In this document: in pieces, positions 33,001-42,448 of the stretch | Layout of the letters: each line of letters begins with the position of its first letter | How positions within the stretch are numbered: the stretch's first letter is position 1 | Origin: CAVWSM01 sp963799425 | Lineage (GTDB): Bacteria; Actinomycetota; Actinomycetes; Jiangellales; Jiangellaceae | DNA length: 64,000 nt | Reading direction: 5' to 3' | NCBI GenBank assembly: GCA_963799425.1 | Contig: CAWCXA010000017.1 | Location: 124,001 to 188,000, forward strand | The notes under the pieces: model-generated | What the model was told of the DNA's origin: nothing | Databases searched by the model: none | What the model saw: the letters and a program-made list of their open reading frames with translations, nothing else | Made by a program: the position numbers and the translations under genes

Positions 33001-34506
33001 ATGAGTGCTCGAGTGCAAGTTGTCAGCGGACTCGTGGCGAGCCTGGTGGGGATGGCCGGACTCGCGGGCACTGCGAACGCCGGACCGGGCAACCACGGTG
33101 GGCCGAGATTCTCCGCCGGCGCCGCCGGTGCCGGCGACGCCTACTTTCCGTACGCCGGAAACGGCGGGTACGACGTCAGGCACTACGACCTCGACATCAC
33201 GTACACACCGCCGGCGCCCGCACCGGCGCCGGTCGTCGGCCAGCTGCAAGGCATCGCGACCATCGACCTGGTGGCAACGCAGGACCTCGACCGCTTCAAC
33301 CTCGACCTGCGTGACCTGGACGCGCAGGCGATCACGGTCAATGGCAAGGGTGTCCGCGAGGTGGCCCCACCCGGTCCAGGTGCCGAGGTCGGCGGCCCCG
33401 TGTACTGGCAGGTCCAGGACGACGCCGCCCGCGTGTGGGAGCTCACCATCCAGCCGCGACCCAAGATCAAGAAGGGCCACTCCGTGCGGGTCGTGGTCAC
33501 GTACGGCGGCGAGACCACCCGACCCGAGGACATTGAGGGTGCCCTCTACGGCTGGGTGACCTCGCGCGACGGCGCCATGGTGGTCGGCGAGCCGGAGGGG
33601 TCGATGACCTGGTATCCGGTCAGCGATCACCAGAGCGACAAAGCCAGCTACAGCTTTGAAATCACCGTGCCGGAGGGAAAGACCGCGGTGGCCAACGGGC
33701 TGCCCGCGCAGGACCCGGTAACGGCCAACGGTTGGACTACCTGGTTCTGGGATGCGCCGGACCAGCAAGCCAGCTATCTGACAACTGCTTCAGTCGGCGA
33801 CTACGACCTGCGCTTCTCGGCGACCGACAGCGGGCTGCCGATCATCGACGCGGTCGATGACAGCCTGACTCCGGCCAACGCCGCCGCGACCGATGCGAGC
33901 CTTGCCCTGCAGGACGACATGATCACCTTCCTCGAGAACATCTTCGTGCCGTACCCGTTCAACTCGTTCGGCGCGATCGTGGACGACGACACCGTGGGTT
34001 ACGCACTCGAGACGCAGACTCGGCCCGTCTACTCGCGGGTCGCGCGCGAGTCCACCGTGCTCCACGAGCTTTCGCACCAGTGGTTCGGCAACGCGGTCAG
34101 CCCGGGCCGTTGGCAGGACATCTGGCTCAACGAGGGCTGGGCCACGTACGCCGAATGGCTGTGGGCAGAGCACTCCGGTGGCGACTCCGCCCAGGCAAGC
34201 TTCGATGCAGTCATGGCGATTCCCGCCGACGACCCGTTCTGGGACCTTGTCATCGCGGATCCCGGACCGCTCGGCCTCTTTCATGGCGCGATCTATGACC
34301 GTGGCGCGGCAACGTTGCATGCCTTGCGAGTGAAGATCGGTGACGAGGCGTTCTTCGCGGCGGCCCAGACATGGCTGCAGCGCTACAACGACTCCACCGG
34401 GACGACAGAAGACTTCCAAGGGGTGTACGAGGAAGTCTCCGGGCAGAGTCTCGGGTCGTTCTTCGATGTGTGGCTGGGCACGCCGAGCAAGCCCACGACC
34501 TGGTGA
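33001..34506 (+). CDS. Secreted M1-family metallopeptidase
   Basis: 501 aa from ATG 33001 with GAGGAGG upstream. A signal peptide is visible (VSGLVASLVGMAGLAGTANA). An N-terminal beta domain precedes the gluzincin core: zinc His pair and Glu in HELSHQWFGN, and third ligand Glu in LNEGWATYAEW. The exopeptidase GAMEN-type motif is only weakly present (GYALETQTRP). It is shorter than full aminopeptidase N (about 850 aa), lacking the large C-terminal helical domain. It likely trims extracellular peptides. Confidence 0.85.
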   Translation: MSARVQVVSGLVASLVGMAGLAGTANAGPGNHGGPRFSAGAAGAGDAYFPYAGNGGYDVRHYDLDITYTPPAPAPAPVVGQLQGIATIDLVATQDLDRFNLDLRDLDAQAITVNGKGVREVAPPGPGAEVGGPVYWQVQDDAARVWELTIQPRPKIKKGHSVRVVVTYGGETTRPEDIEGALYGWVTSRDGAMVVGEPEGSMTWYPVSDHQSDKASYSFEITVPEGKTAVANGLPAQDPVTANGWTTWFWDAPDQQASYLTTASVGDYDLRFSATDSGLPIIDAVDDSLTPANAAATDASLALQDDMITFLENIFVPYPFNSFGAIVDDDTVGYALETQTRPVYSRVARESTVLHELSHQWFGNAVSPGRWQDIWLNEGWATYAEWLWAEHSGGDSAQASFDAVMAIPADDPFWDLVIADPGPLGLFHGAIYDRGAATLHALRVKIGDEAFFAAAQTWLQRYNDSTGTTEDFQGVYEEVSGQSLGSFFDVWLGTPSKPTTW

Positions 34507-34548
34507 CAGCTGGGCTAAGAGCGGGCGGCACGCGCTAGTCTCCGGCGC

Positions 34549-35706
34549 ATGTCCGCGCCACCGACGCTGGGTCAGATCGTCGAGGTCCTCGAGCGCCGGT
34601 ACGACCCGCGCTGGGCGGAGTCCTGGGATGCCGTCGGCCTGACCTGCGGCGACCCCGTCAACCCGGTCGAACGAGTCCTGTTCGCCGTCGACCCGGTGGC
34701 CGCCACGGTCGAAGAGGCGATCGACGTGGGCGCCGACCTCCTCGTCACGCACCACCCGCTGTACCTCCGACCGGTCCACAGCGTCGCCGCGACCACCGCC
34801 AAAGGCCGCCTTGTCCACCGCCTCGTCAGCAACGGCGCAGCGTTGTTCACCGCGCACACAAACGCCGACGCCGCCGACCCGGGCGTCTCTGATGCGCTCG
34901 CTGAGACCCTCGGCTTGACCGACCTCCGCCCGCTCGCCGCGCAGCCGGCCGACCCGCTCGACAAGCTCGTCGTGTTCGTCCCGGACAGTCACGCCGAGCA
35001 GTTGGTCGACGCCCTTGCCGCCGCTGGGGCCGGCGCGATCGGCGCATACGAGCGGTGCGCCTGGACTACGACCGGGATAGGCACGTTCCGGCCGCTCAGC
35101 GGCGCCAGCCCCACGATCGGTTCGGTCGGCGCCATAGAGGCAGTGCCCGAGGTGCGCGTCGAGATGGTCCTGCCGCGGTGGCGGCGCATTGACGTCGTAC
35201 AGGCGCTGCTCGCCACTCATCCCTATGAGGAACCGGCGTACGACGTGTACGAGCTCGCCTCCCACCCCGGCAGCCGAGGCATCGGCCGCATCGGCACGCT
35301 TGACAGCCCCGAGCCGCTGAGCCGCTTCGTGCACCGCGCCGCCGCAGCCCTTCCTCCGACCGCCGCGGGCGTCCGTGCGTCCGGTGACCCCGGGCGCATC
35401 ATCCGTACGGTCGCGGTCTGTGGCGGAGCCGGCGACTCCCTGCTGGCCGCAGCCCGCGACGCCAACGTCGATGTCTACCTGACCGCCGACCTGCGCCACC
35501 ATCCGGCCAGCGAGTCCGGAGAGGACGGCGGACCGGCCCTCGTCGACGTCTCGCACTGGGCGAGCGAGTGGCCCTGGCTGCGGCAGGCCGAGGCAGCGCT
35601 CCTCGGCGGCCTGACGAAGCTCGGCACTACGGTGGAGACTCGAGTCTCAACCACCCGCACCGACCCGTGGACGCTTCACGGACGATCCGAGGGGAGCACG
35701 CCCTGA
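34549..35706 (+). CDS. Nif3-like dinuclear metal-centre protein
   Basis: 385 aa. Metal-ligand motifs GADLLVTHHPLYLRP, HTNADAADPG and LTADLRHH match the NIF3 family, and the middle insert (about 135-235) is the PII-like domain of the long form. NIF3 proteins form hexameric toroids; in some bacteria they act as GTP cyclohydrolase I type 2, but the role is not settled. The zinc-ribbon gene that starts inside its stop is a conserved actinobacterial neighbour. Confidence 0.88.
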   Translation: MSAPPTLGQIVEVLERRYDPRWAESWDAVGLTCGDPVNPVERVLFAVDPVAATVEEAIDVGADLLVTHHPLYLRPVHSVAATTAKGRLVHRLVSNGAALFTAHTNADAADPGVSDALAETLGLTDLRPLAAQPADPLDKLVVFVPDSHAEQLVDALAAAGAGAIGAYERCAWTTTGIGTFRPLSGASPTIGSVGAIEAVPEVRVEMVLPRWRRIDVVQALLATHPYEEPAYDVYELASHPGSRGIGRIGTLDSPEPLSRFVHRAAAALPPTAAGVRASGDPGRIIRTVAVCGGAGDSLLAAARDANVDVYLTADLRHHPASESGEDGGPALVDVSHWASEWPWLRQAEAALLGGLTKLGTTVETRVSTTRTDPWTLHGRSEGSTP

Positions 35707-36449
35707 ACGCCGATCCTGCTCACCAGCTCCGACTGCTCGACCTGCAAGCCCTCGACTCGCGACTGGACGCGCTTGCCGCCAACCGTGCCGGCCTGCCGCA
35801 GCTAGCCGAGCTTGCCGACCTGGCCGCAGAGCACAAGCGGCTCGGCGAGGAGCTGGCTGCAACCCGTGCCGAGGTCGATCAGTTGAGCAAGGAGCAGGCG
35901 CAGGCTGACACGCAGGTCGACGCCGTACGCACCAAGCGTGCGCGCGACCAGCAGCGCCTCGACGCCGGGTCGGTCGGGAGCGCACGTGAATTGCAAGTGC
36001 TGCAGTCCGAAATAGCCTCGCTGACGCAGCGTCAGGATGAGCTCGAGGACGCCGAGCTCGAGGTGATGGAGCGGCTGGAGGAGGTCCAGGGACGCCTGTC
36101 GCGGCTCGAGCCGGAGGTGGCCGGCATCGGAGCGCGCGGACGGGCAGCCCGCGAGGCCCGCGACGACGCCTGGACGCAGATCGACGCCGATGCCGCAAAG
36201 ACCGCTCAGGAGCGTGCCGACGTGAGCGCTGAGCTGTCCAGCGACCTGCTCGCCCTCTACGACAAGCTCCGGGCGCAGATCGCCGGCGGCGTCGCTGTGG
36301 CCACCCTCATCCGCGGCCAGTGCGGCGGTTGCCGGCTGCAGATGTCACCGACGGACCTCTCCCGGTTGCGGTCGGCGCCGGACACGGTGGTCGCCCGCTG
36401 CGAGGAGTGCGGCCGCATCCTCGTCCGTACTGTCGACCAAGTGCAGTGA
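35703..36449 (+). CDS. Coiled-coil C4 zinc-ribbon protein
   Basis: 248 aa. A long coiled coil at about 25-175 (ELAATRAEVDQLSKEQAQAD) is followed by a C4 zinc ribbon (CGGCRLQM ... CEECGRILVR). The start is probably CTG 35703: GGGGAG is 6 bases upstream and family members begin at this residue, while GTG 35668 lacks a site and adds 11 residues. The CTG overlaps the nif3 TGA. The family binds RNA or acts in translation quality control in some phyla. It overlaps the next start by 4 bases. Confidence 0.82.
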   Translation: MNADPAHQLRLLDLQALDSRLDALAANRAGLPQLAELADLAAEHKRLGEELAATRAEVDQLSKEQAQADTQVDAVRTKRARDQQRLDAGSVGSARELQVLQSEIASLTQRQDELEDAELEVMERLEEVQGRLSRLEPEVAGIGARGRAAREARDDAWTQIDADAAKTAQERADVSAELSSDLLALYDKLRAQIAGGVAVATLIRGQCGGCRLQMSPTDLSRLRSAPDTVVARCEECGRILVRTVDQVQ

Positions 36450-37564
36450 CTCGGCGCCTCGTCGTCGAAGCCGACGGGGGGTCGCGCGGCAACCCAGGCC
36501 CGGCCGCATTCGGTGCCGTCGTGCGCGATGCCGACACCGGCGAGCTGCTCGCCGAGCTCGCGGAGACGCTCGGCATCGCGACCAACAACGTGGCCGAGTA
36601 TTCCGCGCTCGTCGCAGGGTTGCAGGCGGCCGCACACATCGATTCCCATGCGCAGATCGAGGTGCGCATGGACTCCAAGCTCGTCGTCGAGCAGATGTCG
36701 GGGCGCTGGAAGGTCAAGCATCCGGACCTGAAGCCGCTGGCGCAGGCGGCCCGTGAAGCGTTCCCGGCAGATCAGATCCGTTGGACGTGGATCCCGCGCG
36801 AGCAGAACACCCACGCCGACCGACTGCTCAACGAGGCGCTGGACGAGGCGACGGGCCGCCCACGCAAGCTCGTCGCGCGCGAGCCGATCTCGGTCGACGA
36901 GTCCGAGCCGCAGCCTCCGACGAGCAACGTGCTGGTCGCGTGGAGCGAGCTAGGACCCCCGACGACCCTGATCCTGCTCCGCCACGGCGAGACGAGGGCC
37001 ACCGTGGAGAAGCGGTTCAGTGGCGCCGGTGGTTCCGACCCGGGCCTCACGAGCACGGGCGTCGCCCAGGTGCAGGCGGCCGCAGAGATGCTCAAGCTCC
37101 GGGACGAGATCGCGGCCATCGTGGTCTCGCCACTGCGCCGGACCCGCGAGTCGGCGGCGATCGTGGCAGACGCCCTGGGACTCGAAGTGAGCGTCGAGGA
37201 CGGGTTCCGCGAGTCCGGGTTCGGCGAGTGGGACGAGCTGACATTTGACGAGGTCCGCGAGCGCTGGCCCGACGAGCTCGAGGCGTGGCTCGCCGATCCC
37301 GGTGTCGCTCCGCACGGAGGCGAGTCGGCGCGAGAGGTTGCGCGGCGGGTCGAGCATGCCAAGGACGCGACGGTGGCACGGTTCGCTGGTCGCACGATCG
37401 TTGTCGTCACGCACGTCACGCCCATCACCACGCTCGTACGGCTTGCGCTCGACGCCCCGGAGCACGCGGTGTGGCGCATGCGGCTGCAGCCCGCCTCTAT
37501 GACCGAGATCGACTACTACGCCGACGGCATCACGTCGCTGCTTGGGTTCAACCGCGGCGGCTGA
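36446..37564 (+). CDS. Bifunctional RNase H / acid phosphatase
   Basis: 372 aa from GTG 36446, overlapping the upstream stop. Residues 1-135 are RNase HI (VVEADGGSRGNPGPAAFG with the first Asp, DSKLVVEQMSGRW, WIPREQNTHAD). Residues about 170-365 are a histidine phosphatase (LLRHGETRA with the phosphorylated His, VVTHVTPI with the second His). The fusion is typical of actinobacteria (like mycobacterial Rv2228c, where the second domain has been linked to cobalamin-precursor phosphatase activity). The three genes 34549-37564 form one translationally coupled unit. Confidence 0.9.
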   Translation: MTRRLVVEADGGSRGNPGPAAFGAVVRDADTGELLAELAETLGIATNNVAEYSALVAGLQAAAHIDSHAQIEVRMDSKLVVEQMSGRWKVKHPDLKPLAQAAREAFPADQIRWTWIPREQNTHADRLLNEALDEATGRPRKLVAREPISVDESEPQPPTSNVLVAWSELGPPTTLILLRHGETRATVEKRFSGAGGSDPGLTSTGVAQVQAAAEMLKLRDEIAAIVVSPLRRTRESAAIVADALGLEVSVEDGFRESGFGEWDELTFDEVRERWPDELEAWLADPGVAPHGGESAREVARRVEHAKDATVARFAGRTIVVVTHVTPITTLVRLALDAPEHAVWRMRLQPASMTEIDYYADGITSLLGFNRGG

Positions 37565-37658
37565 CCCGGCGCAGGCCGCAACGTCCGAACAACCGTGTGC
37601 TATCACGCACGCTCATTCGGACGTACGCGGCAGGCGCCTGGCCATTAGGCTCGCGAGG

Positions 37659-39110
37659 GTGCCGAGCCGTTACCTGCGCCTCAAGCCAAAGGCGCCCACC
37701 GCCGCCGATGATGTCGACGCCCGCGTCCTGGAGGGCCTCGCCGAGGTGCGGGCGGAGCTCGAGGTGCCGAATGAGTTTCCGGAGGACGTGGCGGTGGAGG
37801 CGGCCGCGGCGGAGCGCGGGCCGCAGATGCCGGATCTCGACAAGACCCAGATCCCCTTCGTCACGATCGACCCGGCCGAGTCGATGGATCTCGACCAGGC
37901 GGTGCACATCGAGCGGCGGGGCGACGGCTACCGCGTGAGCTATGCGATCGCCGACGTCGCCGCCTATGTTGTGCCCGGCGGCGCGATCGACCGCGAGGCG
38001 TGGGCACGCGTGTTCACGCTCTACGGCCCGGACGAGCGCACGCCGCTGCATCCGTTGAACCTGTGCGAGGACGCGGCAAGCCTGCTCCCCGATCGTGTCC
38101 GGCCGGCGCTGCTGTGGGAGATCGACCTCGATGCGTCCGGCGCACAGAGCGCAGTGCTGGTGCGCCGAGCCCGGGTACGTAGCCGAGCCAAGCTGTCGTA
38201 CGAGCAGGTGCAGCAGCGGCTCGACGCGGGGGAGGCGGACGGCCCGTTGCAGCTCCTGCGCGAGGTCGGCGAGCTTCGCCAGCAGATCGAGCGTGACCGG
38301 GGTGGCATGACGTTGCCCGGCCCGGAGCAGGAGGTCCTCCGCACGGACGGTGAGTGGGCGCTGGTCAACCGCGGCGTCCTTCCGGTCGAGGAGTGGAACG
38401 CCCAGATCTCGCTGCTCACCGGCATGGCCGCCGCCCAGCTGATGCTCGATGCCGGCGTGGGCGTCGTACGCACGCTGCCAGCAGCCGACCACCGCGACGT
38501 GGCGCGGCTGCAACGATCGGCGCGCGCGCTGCACGTGGAGTGGCCCGAGGACGTGTCGTACCAGGAGTTCGTGCGCGGTCTCGATCCCACCGACCCAGCG
38601 CAGTCTGCGCTCATCGTCGATGCGACGTCGCTGCTGCGCGGCGCCGGCTACGCCGCCTTCGACGGTGCGCCGCCCGCGGCGATCGACCACGCCGCCATCG
38701 GTGCGCCGTACACCCACGTCACCGCACCCCTGCGCAGACTCGTCGACAGGTACACCGGCGAGATCTGCCTCGCGCTGTGCGACGGCGGGCAGGTGCCGGG
38801 GTGGGTACGCACTGCCCTGCCGCTGCTGCCCGAGACCATGGCGACGGGTGACCGGCGAGCCGGCTCGTACGAGCGTGCCTGCATGGACGTCGTCGAAGCG
38901 GCACTGCTGGAGCCCCGCGTCGGCGAGGAGTTCCGCGGTGTTGTCGTCGATGTCGACGCCGAGCGGCCGCGCGGCACGGTGCAGCTGGATGCACCCGCCA
39001 TCCGGGCCCGGGTCGTCGGCGACAGGCTGCCGCTGGGGGAGGAGCTCGCGGTGCGGCTGGTCAAGGCGTCGGTGCGTGACCGGGAAGTGCTGTTCGAGCC
39101 TGCGCGCTGA
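37659..39110 (+). CDS. RNB-domain exoribonuclease (RNase II-like)
   Basis: 483 aa. GTG 37659 is chosen over the longer frame from 37542 because it matches the family start. The RNB core is at about 60-370, with the active Asp cluster in DPAESMDLDQAVHIE and the later region APYTHVTAPLRRLVDRY. It lacks the cold-shock and S1 domains of full RNase II/R, having only a short C-terminal OB-like tail. It should degrade RNA 3' to 5'. It is 9 bases upstream of the RNase P RNA gene, with no terminator between. Confidence 0.88.
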   Translation: MPSRYLRLKPKAPTAADDVDARVLEGLAEVRAELEVPNEFPEDVAVEAAAAERGPQMPDLDKTQIPFVTIDPAESMDLDQAVHIERRGDGYRVSYAIADVAAYVVPGGAIDREAWARVFTLYGPDERTPLHPLNLCEDAASLLPDRVRPALLWEIDLDASGAQSAVLVRRARVRSRAKLSYEQVQQRLDAGEADGPLQLLREVGELRQQIERDRGGMTLPGPEQEVLRTDGEWALVNRGVLPVEEWNAQISLLTGMAAAQLMLDAGVGVVRTLPAADHRDVARLQRSARALHVEWPEDVSYQEFVRGLDPTDPAQSALIVDATSLLRGAGYAAFDGAPPAAIDHAAIGAPYTHVTAPLRRLVDRYTGEICLALCDGGQVPGWVRTALPLLPETMATGDRRAGSYERACMDVVEAALLEPRVGEEFRGVVVDVDAERPRGTVQLDAPAIRARVVGDRLPLGEELAVRLVKASVRDREVLFEPAR

Positions 39111-39118
39111 CATACTGT

Positions 39119-39510
39119 GAGCTGGACGAGTCGGGCGGGCGACCGCGTCGCACACTCTCGAGTGTGCGCCGAGGAAAGTCCGGGCTCCAAAGGGCAAGGT
39201 GGTGGGTAACACCCACCCGGGGTGACCCGCGGGACAGTGCCACAGAAAGCAGACCGCCGTCCGCGGCCTTCGGGCCGTCGGTCGGTAAGGGTGAAACGGT
39301 GGTGTAAGAGACCACCAGCGCCCCCGGTGACGGGGACGGCTCGGTAAACCCCACCTGGAGCAAGGTCAGACAGGGAGCGTTTGAGGGCGGCCCGCCCGAG
39401 CTCCCGGGTAGACCGCTCGAGGCCACCGGCAACGGTGGCCCTAGATGGATGGTCGCCGTCTCGCTTCGGCGAGGCACAGAACCCGGCTTACAGCCCGGCT
39501 CGTCCACCTC
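39119..39510 (+). ncRNA. rnpB: RNase P RNA component, bacterial type A
   Basis: The catalytic RNA of RNase P, matures tRNA 5' ends. Conserved P4/core sequences are clear: GAGGAAAGTCCGGGCTCC near the 5' end, ACAGAAAGCAGACCGCC in the middle and the 3' AGAACCCGGCTTACAG. The ends pair as P1 (39119-39130 with 39499-39510, 11 of 12). Its 392-base length fits actinobacterial rnpB. Confidence 0.95.
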
Positions 39511-39596
39511 CAGCCAGCCAGCCAGTCCGGTGGGCACCGCGTCGCTGGGGCGCCCCAGCGCGGGTGGCCCGAAGGCTCGGGATCGAGGCAGGTCCC

Positions 39597-40523
39597 TCAG
39601 CCCGCGGCGTTGCCGTAGACCGTGACGTGCACGTGGTCGTAGTGGTTGGCAGTGGCCGAGCCACGGTCGGACATCATGGACCAGCCGTCGGAGGCCCGCG
39701 CGACCTGCCAGATCCGCTGCTCCCAGATGAGGTACTCGATGCCCAGCGCCGCGTGGTTGGCCTGGAGCCACGCGGCGACCTCGTCGCCGAGCTCGCTGCC
39801 GACCATGATGTCGAGCGCCAGTCCCTGACCGTGCTCGCCGTCGCCCCGGAGTCCGCCGTACGACGTGATCTGCGGGAACTGCGCGCACACTGCCCGGTGG
39901 ACCAGCACCGTGTCCGGCTTGAGACCACGTTCGACCTCCGAGCCGTGGACGCAAGCCGCGGCGGAGACTCCGCCGCTGGCGGCAACGGCCTCGGGCGCAG
40001 GCTTGGTCTCGGCAAGGTAGGTCGCGTTGACCCAGCCTGCTGCACCCTCGTAGATCACCTCGGCCCAGCCGTCAGCCACGACGCCACTGATCGGCAGCTC
40101 GGTGCCAAGCTCGACGGTCGCCAGCACGTCGTGCTCCTTGCTGGGGCCACCGCGCACGTTGAGCTGGGCGGTTGCGAACCGCGATCCAACAGCGGTGGGC
40201 ACGGTGGCGGCAGTCGGCGTGGCCGCAGGTGCGGGTGCAACGACCGCTTCCGGGGGCGGCAGGGTGGCTGCCGGCACCGGCGCGCGGGTGGTGGACCGCG
40301 ACACCCGTGCCTGGGTCTCGCTGCGGTTGGTCGCGAACGCGCTGGCCTCATGCGTGCTCAGCGCGGCAGCGGCGTCGCTCGCTGGCTGCTTGTCAAGCTC
40401 GACAGCGCCCGCAGTCGTCACCAGAAGCAGAGCCCCTGCGGCGCCGGGAGCGGCGAACCGCTTGACCCGGGATGGTGCGCGATGTCGGCGTGGCGTGCTG
40501 CGTACGTGGCGCCCACCGGCCAC
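39597..40523 (-). CDS. Secreted SH3-domain / extensin-like protein
   Basis: 308 aa from GTG 40523. A basic start precedes one hydrophobic segment at about 24-42 (AAPGAAGALLLVTTAGAV), a signal or anchor. A proline/alanine-rich linker leads to a bacterial SH3 domain at about 115-175 (LNVRGGPSKEHDVLATVELG) and a C-terminal conserved domain (HGQGLALDIMVG, HYDHVHVTVYG) of the ARB_07466/extensin-like type. Its His and Asp residues resemble a zinc peptidase site. It likely binds or trims peptidoglycan; activity is inferred. Confidence 0.78.
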   Translation of the reverse strand: MAGGRHVRSTPRRHRAPSRVKRFAAPGAAGALLLVTTAGAVELDKQPASDAAAALSTHEASAFATNRSETQARVSRSTTRAPVPAATLPPPEAVVAPAPAATPTAATVPTAVGSRFATAQLNVRGGPSKEHDVLATVELGTELPISGVVADGWAEVIYEGAAGWVNATYLAETKPAPEAVAASGGVSAAACVHGSEVERGLKPDTVLVHRAVCAQFPQITSYGGLRGDGEHGQGLALDIMVGSELGDEVAAWLQANHAALGIEYLIWEQRIWQVARASDGWSMMSDRGSATANHYDHVHVTVYGNAAG

Positions 40524-40638
40524 AGACGATCTACCTCCGAGCTCGATGCCAATTCGTTACCGAGCAGGCAGTCAAGCACAAGTCGTGCCAGAGGTCACGC
40601 TTCGTCGCACAGCGTGACGGGCCGGGCGGTGACCGAAA

Positions 40639-41427
40639 TCACCTCTTAGGTGACTGCGACGCCGCCGTACGTCCCGTCGCGAACTGCTCGGCCGCGATCA
40701 GTGCGGCACCGACAATGCCGGCGTCGTTGAGCAGTGCGGCAGGCACGATGGGCGTGCGGGTCTTGACCAGCGGCAACCACCGATCAGCTTTCTTGCTGCC
40801 GCCGCCACCTACGACGAACAAATCCGGCCAGAACAGGTCCTCGAGGTGTCGGTAGTACCTGGTGAGTCGCTTGGCCCAGTCGCCCCACGAGAGGTTTTCG
40901 CGGATGCGAGCGATTTCGGAGGCTCGCTTCTCGGCGTCCTCACCCTTGATCTCCAGGTGTCCGAGCTCTGTGTTGGGAACGAGCGTGCCGTCAAGGATGA
41001 GCGCCGAGCCGATGCCCGTTCCCAGGGTCGTGACGATGACCAGCCCCTGCGTATCGCGCGCCGCGCCAAAGCGAGCCTCTGCGACACCTGCCGCATCGGC
41101 GTCGTTGACCATGTGGGTGTGGAGGCCCAGCTGCTCCTCAAACAGTGCATCCGCGTCGAAGTCGATCCATGACTGGTCGACGTTGGCAGCCGTCCGGACC
41201 ACGCCGTGCTGCACCACTGCGGGAAAGGTGATCCCCACGGGACCGGACCATTCGAAGTGCTTGACGACGTCGACGACGACGTCGGCAACGGCCTCCGGCG
41301 TCGACGGGCTCGGTGTGAGGATGCGCAGTCGCTCCGCCAGCAGTGCCCCGGTCCGCAGGTCGACCGGCGCACCTTTGATGCCGGTGCCGCCAATGTCCAC
41401 CCCGAATGCCTTGGTTGCCATCGCCAT
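40639..41427 (-). CDS. ppgK: Polyphosphate glucokinase
   Basis: 262-aa ROK-family kinase. Phosphate-1 motif GVDIGGTGIKGAPVD is at the N-terminus, the catalytic Asp is in VNDADAAG, the phosphate-2 motif in TTLGTGIGSALI, and the PpgK-specific ending is DLFVVGGGGSKKADRW. It phosphorylates glucose with polyphosphate or ATP; the enzyme is characteristic of actinobacteria. A second ATG at 41421 is an equally good start. Confidence 0.92.
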   Translation of the reverse strand: MAMATKAFGVDIGGTGIKGAPVDLRTGALLAERLRILTPSPSTPEAVADVVVDVVKHFEWSGPVGITFPAVVQHGVVRTAANVDQSWIDFDADALFEEQLGLHTHMVNDADAAGVAEARFGAARDTQGLVIVTTLGTGIGSALILDGTLVPNTELGHLEIKGEDAEKRASEIARIRENLSWGDWAKRLTRYYRHLEDLFWPDLFVVGGGGSKKADRWLPLVKTRTPIVPAALLNDAGIVGAALIAAEQFATGRTAASQSPKR

Positions 41428-41454
41428 GCTGCAAACCTAACGGGCTCTCAAGGC

Positions 41455-42405
41455 TCAGAGGCCGAGCGAGCGGTTGACGGCTCGTACGGTCTCAGCGGAA
41501 GCCCGCAACCCCGCGACCTCCTCGTCCGACATTGGTACGTCGAGGACCTGCGCGACGCCAGTCAGGTCGAGCACAGTGGGCACGGACAGGCAGACGTCGC
41601 TCACCCCTCGGTAGTCCCGCAGGAGCGAGCTCACCGGCAGCACCCGGCGCTGATCGCCCAGGATCGCCTCGACGATGCGGGCGACGGCGAGCCCGATTGC
41701 GTACCACGTCGCCCCCTTGCCCTCGATGATTTCGTACGCGGCGTTGACCACGCTGTCCTTGATCGACGCCCGCTCCTCGGCGGTGAGCGGGCCGCGGCCC
41801 TCGGGACGGAACTCCGAGATGGGTACGCCGCCGACGTTGGCGATCGACCAGAGCGGCAGCTCGGAGTCGCCGTGCTCGCCGACGATGAAGGCATGCACGT
41901 TGGCCTCGGCGACCCGGCAGTGCTCGGCCAGCAGGAACCGGAACCGGGACGAGTCGAGCACCGTGCCCGAACCCATGACACGCCAGGGCGGCAACCCGCT
42001 GAACTTGAGTGCCGCGTAGGTGAGCACGTCGCACGGGTTGGACACCACGAGGTGCATCGCGTCGGGCGCCACCCTGAGGCAGCTTTCCATGACCGACCGC
42101 ATGATGCCGACGTTGGTCGTTGCGAGGTCCATGCGGGTCTGCCCGGGGTCCTGCTTCGCGCCGGCGGTGGTGATGATGATGTCGGAGTCGCGCACGACCT
42201 CGTAGTCGTCGCTTCCGATCACCTCGACCTGAGCGAACTGCCGGCCGTGGTTGAGGTCGAGCACCTCGGCGCGGACCTTCTTGGCGTTGGTATCGACCAG
42301 CGCGATCGACTGCGCGACGCCCTTGATCTGGCATGCGTACGCCACCGTGGCACCGACCGAACCAGCGCCGATGATCGCGATCTTCGTACGGCGTGGCGAG
42401 ATCAT
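41455..42405 (-). CDS. ldh: L-lactate dehydrogenase
   Basis: 316 aa. Rossmann motif GAGSVGATVAYA, the substrate loop AGAKQDPGQTRMDL with Gln at the lactate-specifying position, and catalytic His in GEHGDSELPLWS. It interconverts pyruvate and lactate with NADH. It is 27 bases upstream of ppgK on the same strand, so sugar entry and fermentation enzymes may share a transcript. Confidence 0.92.
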   Translation of the reverse strand: MISPRRTKIAIIGAGSVGATVAYACQIKGVAQSIALVDTNAKKVRAEVLDLNHGRQFAQVEVIGSDDYEVVRDSDIIITTAGAKQDPGQTRMDLATTNVGIMRSVMESCLRVAPDAMHLVVSNPCDVLTYAALKFSGLPPWRVMGSGTVLDSSRFRFLLAEHCRVAEANVHAFIVGEHGDSELPLWSIANVGGVPISEFRPEGRGPLTAEERASIKDSVVNAAYEIIEGKGATWYAIGLAVARIVEAILGDQRRVLPVSSLLRDYRGVSDVCLSVPTVLDLTGVAQVLDVPMSDEEVAGLRASAETVRAVNRSLGL

Positions 42406-42448
42406 GTCTCGGACGCTAGCGCGCCGTCCGGCGCCTGTCGTGCGGCGA

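Noticed and set aside
33790..35556. 588-codon minus-strand frame opposite the M1 peptidase and nif3 genes
   Set aside because: Long open frames opposite GC-rich genes are expected; both plus-strand genes have clear family motifs.
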